64,000 bases of DNA from JANELJ01 sp024511395 (GTDB lineage Bacteria; Pseudomonadota; Gammaproteobacteria; GRL18). The position numbers and the translations under genes were made by a program. Within the stretch, counting starts at the first letter, position 1. Every line of letters starts with the position of its first letter. The stretch covers positions 1,240,001 to 1,304,000 of the forward strand of contig OY820613.1 of assembly GCA_963681975.1 (NCBI GenBank), in the 5' to 3' direction. Positions 56,505 through 64,000 of this stretch are shown one piece after another. Under the pieces are notes generated by a model, which was given only the letters and a program-made list of their open reading frames with translations, did no database searches and was not told where the DNA came from.

Positions 56505-56544
56505 AAACACAAAACAAACATAAAACAATAGAGCTAAACCTTTT

Positions 56545-57156
56545 ATGCAAAGTACTTTTCTTGCCTGGGTATTCCGTATGCCGCTCATACGGCGCTGGTC
56601 CTTAATGTTCTGTCATAAAGCGGAAAACATAGCGGAACATTCTCACCAGGTGGCCGTGGTTTCTCATTTATTAGCCATTATCTACAATAAGAAATTTGCT
56701 GAACTTGGACAGCCGATCAGCCCGGAAAAAGCCGTCACCATAGCACTATATCATGATCAAATTGAGATTTATACTGGGGATACAGTGACGCCCATTAAAT
56801 ATCACAATCCTGAATTAACAGCTGAATATAAAAAGTTGGAACAATCGGCAGAAAAACTGTGTCTGGAAACCCTTCCCGATGAATTTAAGGAAGACTTTGA
56901 AGATATTTTACTGTCTGCAGAAATTGATAAACAGTACGCCCGGATCATTAAATCGGCTGATGTGATCTGTGCCTATATTAAAACTCTGGATGAACTAAAA
57001 CACCATAATTATGAGTTTGAGCATGTAAAGCTTAACCTGGAAGAAAGACTGGAACAGTTAAAAATATACCCGGAAGTGGCTTATTTTATGGATACCTTTC
57101 TGGATTCCTGTGTGGTTTCACTGGACAAACTGACGGCAGAGAAAATAAGACCTTAA
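56545..57156 (+). CDS. YfbR-like HD-domain 5'-nucleotidase
   Basis: 203 aa. HD metal-dependent phosphohydrolase: RRWSLMFCHKAENIAEHSHQVAVVSHLLA (first His), ALYHDQIEIYTGDTVTPIKYHNPEL (the HD pair and the TGD...TPxKY signature of YfbR), and RIIKSADVICAYIKTLDELKHHNYEFEHV (late Asp). YfbR removes phosphate from deoxyribonucleoside monophosphates. Length is typical. Follows the NT5C1-like gene, so two structurally unrelated nucleotidases sit in tandem. Confidence 0.85.
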   Translation: MQSTFLAWVFRMPLIRRWSLMFCHKAENIAEHSHQVAVVSHLLAIIYNKKFAELGQPISPEKAVTIALYHDQIEIYTGDTVTPIKYHNPELTAEYKKLEQSAEKLCLETLPDEFKEDFEDILLSAEIDKQYARIIKSADVICAYIKTLDELKHHNYEFEHVKLNLEERLEQLKIYPEVAYFMDTFLDSCVVSLDKLTAEKIRP

Positions 57157-57273
57157 AAAACTACGTTATTTCAACAGCTTATCATTATGGTTTTCTATAT
57201 TAATATAGTGTAATATTGCCGGCCTGTTACTTGTATATTAATGTGTCAATGAGCTTCCGGGATTTTAATTGTT

Positions 57274-57660
57274 ATGAAATACTTTTTTCGTTATTTTTTC
57301 AGAACCCTGCGTTTTATTCTGGAACCCTTTATTTTGCTGTGGGACGTACTTAGTACGCCCAAAGGTGTGCAGCGCAGTGAACAGGAACAGGCTGAAATGG
57401 ATAAGCGCACGGCCAATCTGGCGCTTTACCAGTTTAATTCCTGCCCGTTCTGCATTAAGGTCAGGCGGCAGATTAAACGTCAGTCTCTGAATATTGAACT
57501 GCGTGATGCCCAGCATAATCCCCAGTATCGTGAAGAACTGTTACAGGGTGGGGGAGAGGTTAAAGTACCCTGTCTGAAAATTATCGATGAGCAGGGTAAG
57601 GTCACCTGGATGTATGAATCCAGTGATATTATTCAGTATCTGCAGGATAATTTTAGCTGA
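57274..57660 (+). CDS. Membrane-anchored glutaredoxin-like protein
   Basis: 128 aa. The N-terminal hydrophobic segment (YFFRTLRFILEPFILLWDVL) may be an uncleaved anchor. A glutaredoxin/GST-N thioredoxin fold follows: LALYQFNSCPFCIKVRRQIKRQ with the CPFC redox centre, VPCLKIIDEQGK (cis-Pro) and MYESSDIIQYLQDNF. Likely reduces disulfides or glutathione mixed disulfides near the membrane; the partner is unknown. It stands alone on the plus strand and converges with the aminotransferase tail. Confidence 0.85.
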   Translation: MKYFFRYFFRTLRFILEPFILLWDVLSTPKGVQRSEQEQAEMDKRTANLALYQFNSCPFCIKVRRQIKRQSLNIELRDAQHNPQYREELLQGGGEVKVPCLKIIDEQGKVTWMYESSDIIQYLQDNFS

Positions 57661-57669
57661 TAAGTCTGT

Positions 57670-57812
57670 TCAGGCACGGCTAAGTTCATTAATTACATCC
57701 CTTAAAATATCTATTACTTTATCCATAACGGTTTTTGAAGTGTAGTAATGCGGTGAAAAACGAGGGTGTAAAAATAACTGTGTAAACGCTCATTGCGGTG
57801 GTTTAAGTCAGC
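57670..57812 (-). pseudogene. Class V aminotransferase, C-terminal piece
   Basis: Minus-strand frame LHPRFSPHYYTSKTVMDKVIDILRDVINELSRA-stop, the end of a class V (cysteine-desulfurase-like) PLP enzyme. Just upstream, HRNERL in another frame suggests a small insertion. The matching N-terminal piece lies at 63000-63139 on the same strand. The central region with the PLP lysine is not present in between. Confidence 0.65.
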
Positions 57813-58799
57813 AGAGGTTAAATGAACAAATCTGAAATACCACCTCCATAGTGAACAGCCTATCTTCCAAAGTCAGGCTATCAAGGAGCTTCCTTTCAGG
57901 ATTCCTCCTTGACACCCTGCCTTTTCCAGGTATTTGCTCACCATGGAGGCGGAATTTATCTTCGACTGAAGTCGACATCATTAACCCCCTGCCGGTCTGA
58001 GCCATCTTTTGTTACCCTATAACAAGGAATACAGCGATGAGTAAGACAATGAACAAAGACAGGTTACAGGCTCTGGCCAACGAACTGGCTAAAGATTTAA
58101 AAACCCCTCAGGATTTAAGCGACCTCAGTGCCCAACTGACTAAAATGACCGTTGAAGCCGCTCTGAATGCTGAAATGGATTATTTTCTGGATAAGGAAGA
58201 GGGCAATAGCCGCAATGGCTACAACCGAAAACAATTAAAAGGTGACCACGGTCAGTTTGAACTGAATACTCCCAGGGGCAGACAGTCCAAATTTGAACCT
58301 CAGCTGTTCAAAAAGCGTCAGACCCGAATCACCGGCATGGATGACCAGATTATGGCTTTGTATGCCAAAGGCATGAGCACCCGTGATATTGTGGATACCT
58401 TTGAGGAAATGTATGGTGTGGATATATCACCCGCCCTGGTCTCTCAGGTGACCAACAGTGTCATGGAACGGATAGTGGAATGGCAGTCACTCCCTCTGGA
58501 GCCGCTTTGCCCTATTGTCTATCTGGACTGCATTGTGGTTAAAATCCGCCAGGATAAGCGGGTTATCAATAAAGCTGTTTATCTGGCTCCGGGGATTAAC
58601 CTGGAGGGTAAAAAAGAACTGCCGGGTATGTGGCTATCAGAAAATGAAGGGGCTAAGTTCTGGCTCTCTGTATTGACTGAATTACAGAACAGAGGCTTAC
58701 AGCACATCTTAATCGCCTGTGTGGATGGCTTAAGCGGTTTTCCCGAAGCCATCAATACTGCCTACCCTCAGGCCAGAATTCAGTTGTGTATTGTATATA
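57813..58799 (+). mobile_element. IS256-family element, 3'-truncated
   Basis: About 220 bp of non-coding leader, including a hairpin (TCAAGGAG...CTCCTTGA, 57877-57914), then the transposase start. Cut by IS5-like copy 10 at 58800. The left end is not exactly placed. Confidence 0.75.
58037..58799 (+). pseudogene. IS256-family transposase, truncated
   Basis: 254 codons of an IS256/MULE-type transposase: LSAQLTKMTVEAALNAEMDYFLDKEEGNSRNGYNRK, FEPQLFKKRQTRI, LYAKGMSTRDIVDTFEEMYGVDISPALVSQVT, Asp in CPIVYLDCIVVKIR, Asp in ILIACVDGLSGFPEAI. Usual length is about 400 codons; the third catalytic residue and C-terminus are missing. Confidence 0.88.
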
Positions 58800-60298
58800 G
58801 TTCAACCTGAATAATACCGTTTTAAGCCTGACATCAAGCCAGGTTTAAAGCAGCTGATTGCCCCGGTTTGATAAAAGACCCCATCAAACCGGAAATAATT
58901 TTGAGCCACAAAAGCCGGAGCTTATTGAGGATCTTTCTTAAGTTATGACCAGCGGCTACCATAACCACATTAATGGCATCACCGACTGCACCTTTCAGAT
59001 AGCAGCGGTCTAAACGGCCATCGTTTTTCATATGACCAATTTCAGGCTCAATCGCACTGCGCCGTTTTAATGCCTTTTTAATACTTCGGGTAACGCCTCG
59101 TTTCTGACCTGAGATAAAAACTTTCGTGTCTTTTACTTCATGTCCACGATAACCCCGGTCAACAAAGCACTGTTCCGGTTGTACTGCTGTAAACTGTTTT
59201 ATCTGCTCCAGTTGTGGTAACAAGGTATGTCCATCATAAGGATTTCCTGGACAACTTTGAGCCCCAATAACAAAGCCTTCCTTGTTGGTCACAGCGATAC
59301 TGGCTTTAACCCCAAATTCATAAGGCTTATGAGCTTTGCCTTTACTGATACACTCGACTTCCGGGGCGTGTAAACTGTAAAGCTTGTTCTTACTGTGCTG
59401 CTCCTGCTCTATCAGTTTCTGTGCCTGTTCCAGAACCACTTCAAACAGTGACTGAATATCAACAGAATAATTGGGCAGTTGTCGTTCAATATCCCTTTTA
59501 ACGCGACCTAAACGGGATTTCAGTTTATTATTCATTTTCTTCATGCGTTTAAACTGTTTTGCATGAGCATAACGACTGGCCATTAATACATATTGAGGTC
59601 CAATCCGATTATAATTCTGGCGCAGTTTAATACCGTGCTCTTTGGACAGTTTAACCAGGTTTTCTCTGGCTTTGTTCAGGAGCTTTGAATCGGTTGGAAA
59701 AGCGATGTTCTTTTCCTGTACGGTAGTATCTACCGTGACTTTCTTTAAACTGCCGGGCTTTATGGTTTTACTCTTTAGTCCGGCCTTAATGGTTTCAATC
59801 AGTAATTTTTCACTGCCTGACTTACCCAGCCGGTTACGCCATTTGGTCATGGTCGTAGGGTGTATAGGCATCTTATGCTGAAAGTATTCTTCTCCACAAA
59901 AACATTGCCAGTACGGATTTTCTGTCCAGCTTTTTACGACCTGTTCATCCGATAAATCATGCAGATGTTTCAGGTAATGCAATCCTGCAATCAGGCGAGT
60001 GCGTATAGCAGGAGCGCCTTTAGTGGATATAAACAGGGCTCCCCATTCTTTATCAAGACTTTCCCAGTTTATGTGTTTTGATAACTTAATCAACTCATGA
60101 TTTAAGTCCAGCATGTTTTCAAGACGCATCCTGAACAGGTCTTCCTGAGGTATTTTTGGCTGTTTCTTTGGCTTCATTCTGGTATGGAAATTTGCAAGGT
60201 AATAAGGCTTATTTTACCAAAAACTTGCAAATTTAACACCCATAATCAAGCAATATTTCTTTATAAATCAATGCTATATGTTTTATTCAGGGTGGACT
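58800..60298 (-). mobile_element. IS5-like element copy 10
   Basis: Right end GTTCAACC at 58800 and left end GTCCACCC at 60298 (minus). Left flank TATATA does not match the right flank TATTGA, which is the interior of copy 11, so a deletion joined two copies. Confidence 0.9.
58834..60177 (-). CDS. IS5-family transposase, 447 aa, intact (copy 10)
   Basis: Nearly identical to copies 1 and 4 (DLNHEL/INWESLDKEW type), with all three catalytic residues. Confidence 0.93.
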   Translation of the reverse strand: MKPKKQPKIPQEDLFRMRLENMLDLNHELIKLSKHINWESLDKEWGALFISTKGAPAIRTRLIAGLHYLKHLHDLSDEQVVKSWTENPYWQCFCGEEYFQHKMPIHPTTMTKWRNRLGKSGSEKLLIETIKAGLKSKTIKPGSLKKVTVDTTVQEKNIAFPTDSKLLNKARENLVKLSKEHGIKLRQNYNRIGPQYVLMASRYAHAKQFKRMKKMNNKLKSRLGRVKRDIERQLPNYSVDIQSLFEVVLEQAQKLIEQEQHSKNKLYSLHAPEVECISKGKAHKPYEFGVKASIAVTNKEGFVIGAQSCPGNPYDGHTLLPQLEQIKQFTAVQPEQCFVDRGYRGHEVKDTKVFISGQKRGVTRSIKKALKRRSAIEPEIGHMKNDGRLDRCYLKGAVGDAINVVMVAAGHNLRKILNKLRLLWLKIISGLMGSFIKPGQSAALNLA

Positions 60299-61544
60299 AT
60301 TGAGGATCTTTCTTAAGTTATGTCCGGCGACTACCATAACCACATTAATGGCATCACCGACTGCACCTTTGAGGTAGCAGCGGTCTAAACGGCCATCGTT
60401 TTTCATATGACCGATTTCAGGCTCAATCGCACTGCACCGTTTTAATGCCTTTTTAATACTTCGGGTAACGCCTCGCTTCTGACCTGAGATAAAAACTTTA
60501 GTGTCTTTTACTTCATGTCCACGATAACCCCGGTCAACAAAGCACTGTTCCGGCTGTAAACTGTTTTATTTGTTCCAGTTGTGGCAGCAAGGTATGTCCA
60601 TCATAAGGATTGCCCGGACAACTTTGAGCGCCAATAACAAAGCCTTCCTTGTTAGTTACCGCGATACTGGCTTTAACTCCAAATTCATAAGGCTTATGAG
60701 CTTTGCCTTTACTGATACACTCGACTTCCGGTGCATGTAAACTGTAAAGCTTGTTCTTACTGTGCTGCTCCTGCTCAATTAGTTTCTGAGCCTGTTTTAG
60801 AGCTACTTCAAACAGAGACTGAATATCAACAGAATAGTTGGGCAGTTGTCGTTCAATATCCCGTTTAACACGACCTAAACGGGATTTCAGTTTATTGTTC
60901 ATTTTCTTCATGCGTTTAAACTGTTTTGCATGAGCATAACGACTGGCCATTAGTACATATTGCGGCCCAACCCGATTATAGTTCTGGCGCAGTTTAATAC
61001 CGTGCTCTTTGGACAGTTTAACCAGGTTTTCTCTGGCTTTGTTCAGGAGCTTTGAATCGGTTGGAAAAGCGATGTTCTTTTCCTGTACGGTAGTATCTAC
61101 CGTGACTTTCTTTAAACTGCCAGGCTTTATGGTTTTACTCTTTAGTCCGGCTTTAATGGTTTCAATCAGTAATTTTTCACTGCCTGATTTACCCGGCCGG
61201 TTACGCCATTTGGTCATGGTCACAGGGTGTATAGGCATTTTATGCTGAAAGTATTCTTCACCACAGAAATACTGCCAGTACGGATTTTCTGTCCAGCCTT
61301 TTACTACCTGTTCATCCGATAAATCATGCAGGTGTTTCAGGTAATGCAATCCTGCAATCAATCGAGTGCGTATGGCAGGAGCACCTTTAGTGGATACAAA
61401 CAGAGCGCCCCATTCTTTATCAGGACTTTCCCAATCTATGTGTTTTGATAACTTAATCAACTCATGGTTTATGTCCAGCATGTTTTCAAGGCGCATCCTG
61501 AACAGGTCTTCCTGAGGTATTTTTGGCTGTTTCTCTGGCTTCAT
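60299..61544 (-). pseudogene. IS5-like transposase, frameshifted and truncated (copy 11)
   Basis: Codons 1-330 are open, then an 8-bp loss in the AVQPEQ region (TTTACAGCCG-GAACAGTG) shifts the frame to AGTVLC-stop. The C-terminus is missing. Confidence 0.87.
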
Positions 61545-61664
61545 TCTGGTCTGGAAATTTGCAAGGTAATAAGGCTTATTTTACCAAAAACCTGCAAATT
61601 TAACACCCATAATCAAGAAATATTTCTTTATAAATCAATGCACTATGTTTTATTCAGGGCAGAC
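60299..61664 (-). mobile_element. IS5-like element copy 11, 3'-truncated
   Basis: Left end GTCTGCCC at 61664 (minus) intact; the right ~130 bp are missing at the copy 10 junction. TATGTA follows at 61665-61670 and is shared with copy 12. Confidence 0.88.
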
Positions 61665-61670
61665 TATGTA

Positions 61671-62999
61671 GTTCAACCTGAATAATACCGTTTTAAGCCT
61701 GACATCAAGCCAGGTTTAAAGCGGCTGATTGTTCTGGTTTGATAAAATATCCCATCAAACCAGAAATAATTTTGAGCCACAAAAGCCGGAGCTTATTGAG
61801 GATCTTTCTTAAGTTATGTCCAGCGGCTACCATAACCACATTAATGGCATCACCAACTGCACCTTTGAGGTAGCAGCGGTCTAAACGGCCATCATTTTTC
61901 ATATGACCAATTTCAGGCTCAATCGCACTGCGCCGTTTTAATGCCTTTTTAATACTTCGGGTAACGCCTCGCTTCTGACCTGAGATAAAAACTTTCGTAT
62001 CTTTTACTTCATGTCCACGATAACCCCGGTCAACAAAGCACTGTTCCGGCTGTACGGCTGTAAACTGTTTTATTTGTTCCAGTTATGGCAGTAGAGTGTG
62101 TCCATCATAAGGATTGCCCGGACAGCTTTGAGCACCAATAACAAAACCTTCCTTGTTGGTTACCGCGATACTGGCTTTAACACCAAATTCATAAGGCTTA
62201 TGAGCTTTGCCTTTACTGATACACTCATATTGTTCATTTTCTTCATACGTTTAAACTGTTTTGCATGAGCATAACGACTGGCCATTAACACATATTGTGG
62301 CCCAACCCGATTATAGTTCTGGTGCAGTTTAATACCGTGCTCTTTGGACAGTTTAACCAGGTTTTCTCTGGCTTTGTTCAGGAGCTTTGAATCGGTTGGA
62401 AAAGCGATGTTCTTTTCCTGTACGGTAGTATCTACCGTGACTTTCTTTAAACTGCCGGGCTTGATAGTTTTACTCTTTAGTCCGGCTTTAATGGTTTCAA
62501 TCAGTAATTTTTCACTGCCTGACTTACCTGGCCGGTTACGCCATTTGGTCATGGTCGTAGGGTGTATTGGCATCTTATGCTGAAAGTATTCTTCACCACA
62601 GAAATACTGCCAGTACGGATTTTCTGTCCAGCCTTTTACTACCTGTTCATCTGATAAATCATGAAGGTGTTTCAGGTAATGCAATCCTGCAATCAATCAA
62701 GTGCGTATGGCAGGAGCACCTTTAGTGGATACAAACAGAGCGCCCCATTCTTTATCAAGACTTTCCCGGTCTATGTGTTTTGATAACTTAATCAACTCAT
62801 GGTTTATGTCCAGCATGTTTTCAGGGCGCATCCTGAACAGGTCTTCCTGAGGTATTTTTGGCTGTTTCTCTGGCTTCATTCTGGTCTGGAAATTTGCAAG
62901 GTAATAAGGCTTATTTTACCAAAAACCTGCAAATTTAACACCCATAATTCGACAATATTTCCTTATAAATCAATGTGCTATGATTTGTTCAGGTCGGAC
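61671..62999 (-). mobile_element. IS5-like element copy 12, internally deleted
   Basis: Both ends present (GTTCAACC at 61671, GTCCGACC at 62999 reading minus) with perfect TATGTA duplications (61665-61670, 63000-63005). About 170 bp are deleted inside the transposase near 62228. Confidence 0.9.
61705..62879 (-). pseudogene. IS5-like transposase with two stops and a deletion (copy 12)
   Basis: TGA at codon 61 (CGA to TGA in IRT-stop-LIAG), an internal deletion joining MKKMNN to MSVSVKAK in another frame, and TAA in LLP-stop-LEQ (CAA to TAA). The C-terminal 65 codons remain open. Confidence 0.88.
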
Positions 63000-63139
63000 T
63001 ATGTAGCGCTCAGATGGCTGTTCTGAACAGTAAATAACTTAATAGCTTCCGCTGTAATCTTTGGCCAAGGTGCAACAGCGGCATGGTTCAGATAGATAAT
63101 TTCAGGATCAATATTAAAATCCGCTGAAAAATCCGGCAT
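63000..63139 (-). pseudogene. Class V aminotransferase, N-terminal piece
   Basis: ATG 63139 gives MPDFSADFNIDPEIIYLNHAAVAPWPKITAEAIKLFTVQNSHLSAT before the IS. YLNHAAVAPWPxxxAEAI is the N-terminal substrate-contact segment of class V aminotransferases/cysteine desulfurases. Orientation and order fit the C-terminal piece at 57670-57812 as parts of one gene. Confidence 0.72.
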
Positions 63140-63475
63140 GATAGAGTGTCCTGCTAAGTTAAGCTGTTAATGGGCCGTTATAAAAGGTTAACATTTAAGC
63201 AACTTTTAACCAATAGATAACAATCCTAAATAAAATCAGTTAAATCTACTGCGAATGTCCATAGCACTGAATCTACAAGGCTTTCCAGAACATTTTGACT
63301 TCACTCGTAGGATGGCTACGAATAAAGCCAAAATAACCTGTAAATTGTAGTAGTTCAGACCTGATCTGACAGTCCTCCCGTTTTGAAGGTGTCTGTCAGA
63401 TTAAACCTGAGCTAAATTTTTTTCAGTCCAGACTGATTTCCCATCAGTTAATGTATCCATGGGTGTTCTTCCACA
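63140..63475. other. Intergenic region with a repeat and a hairpin
   Basis: Holds the aminotransferase promoter region, the second copy of the 97-bp repeat (63246-63342), and an inverted repeat TCTGACAG...CTGTCAGA (63365-63404) with a 24-nt loop that may be an old IS end. No gene seen. Confidence 0.45.
63246..63342 (-). repeat. 97-bp dispersed repeat, copy 2
   Basis: Reverse-complement partner of 53971-54067 with about 9 mismatches, some of them in the loop of its inverted repeat. The compensating arms ATTTTGGCTT / AAGTCAAAAT keep most pairing. Confidence 0.75.
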
Positions 63476-64000
63476 ACATCAGCTTACTATGCCTGGAAGA
63501 AACGACCAGGTCAGTTGATTACAGCAGAAACACTGCACCTGCATCGTCGTATGAAAGCGCTCTTTAAGCAAAGCCGTAATAGCTTAGGCAGCCGTGAAAT
63601 GATGAAGAAATTACGTGAAGAAGGCATTGAAACTGGTCGTTATAAAGTACGTAAGTTAATGAAAATATTGAAATTAAAAGTTACTCAACGCATTGCATAC
63701 AAAGTAACCACTAAAAGAAACCATAATGATGATGTAGCGGATAATTTACTCAATCAGAATTTTAATCCTGTTGCTCCTAATCAGGTTTGGGCCGGAGACA
63801 TTACGTATTTAAAAACCGGCGAAGGTTGGATGTATTTAGCTATTGTAATGGATTTATACTCACGTCGTATTGCTGGCTGGTCTATCAGTAAACGCATGAC
63901 GACAGACTTAATATGTAAAGCAATGGTAATGGCCTATAACATAAGACAGCCGCCTTTTGGGCTTGTTTTTCATAGTGATCGAGGTTCACAGTACACCAGT
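63476..64000 (+). pseudogene. IS3-family OrfB, 5'-truncated, continues beyond the window
   Basis: From ~63476 the sequence is essentially identical to copy C from ACATCAGCTTACTATGCC on, through GDITYLKTGEG to FHSDRGSQYTS at the window end. OrfA and the IS left end are absent, so this is a truncated IS3 copy D. Confidence 0.88.

Overview
The window reads as a chromosome segment of a moderately A+T-rich gammaproteobacterium, probably from a sulfur-oxidising or otherwise chemolithoautotrophic lineage. Supports are an rlmB-type methyltransferase, a glyW-cysT-like tRNA pair, the tail of efp, adk, a triheme cytochrome c, a bacteriohemerythrin relic, a possible DsrE-type relic and a fumarate reductase/succinyl-CoA synthetase cluster of the kind used in reductive TCA metabolism. 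The genus cannot be told from the sequence. The dominant feature is insertion-sequence (IS) overload: twelve copies of one IS5-like element plus IS3 (two types), IS4, IS21, IS66, IS110, IS256, IS630, IS982 and ISAs1 members, often nested. Most chromosomal genes touching an IS are split or truncated. This looks like recent IS expansion with ongoing genome erosion.

Layout. 0-1 kb: rlmB and a truncated small gene. 1-10.7 kb: IS debris with relics of a GNAT acetyltransferase, a membrane protein, a PAS-GGDEF-EAL protein and a possible DsrE-like protein, and the tRNA-Gly/tRNA-Cys pair. 10.9-18.1 kb: a tightly overlapping operon for a probable soluble NADH-dependent fumarate reductase (Fe-S subunit, flavoprotein, NuoF-like subunit) followed by sucC and sucD. 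sucD is split after codon 5 by an IS. 18.2-25.6 kb: a hemerythrin relic, a broken CARF-nuclease (Card1/Can2-like) relic, a Nudix-ParA-CHAD operon, a phosphopantetheinyl transferase, a lipoprotein and adk. 25.7-33.9 kb: ISAs1, IS3/IS110 nest, efp tail, triheme cytochrome c, radical SAM protein, CPXCG relic, IS982, IS407-type IS3.

33.99-42.4 kb: an accessory block that best matches the DNA-phosphorothioation-dependent restriction genes dptG and dptH. dptH is cut in two by an IS5-like element with a perfect 6-bp target duplication, and rejoining the halves restores one frame of about 1,800 codons. dptF and the dnd modification genes are not visible. 43.9-51.3 kb: an IS66 element carrying IS21 and IS982, the latter carrying another IS5-like copy. 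51.3-53.5 kb: remnant of an integrative element (integrase start, excisionase-like gene, palindromic operators, Cro/CI-like regulator) beside the 3' end of a tRNA-Val. This suggests, but does not prove, that the Dpt block belonged to a genomic island at this tRNA.

53.5-57.7 kb: a small unknown gene, an intact IS4, two unrelated nucleotidases and a membrane-anchored glutaredoxin-like protein. 57.7-63.1 kb: one class V aminotransferase gene whose C-terminal and N-terminal pieces now lie on either side of about 5.2 kb of IS256 and IS5-like DNA. 63.2-64 kb: a second copy of a 97-bp repeat and an IS3 fragment running off the window.

The six clearest nonsense codons in non-IS relics are all TAG, mostly where relatives have glutamine. 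Because most of these genes are also broken in other ways, decay is the simpler reading, but recoding deserves a check.
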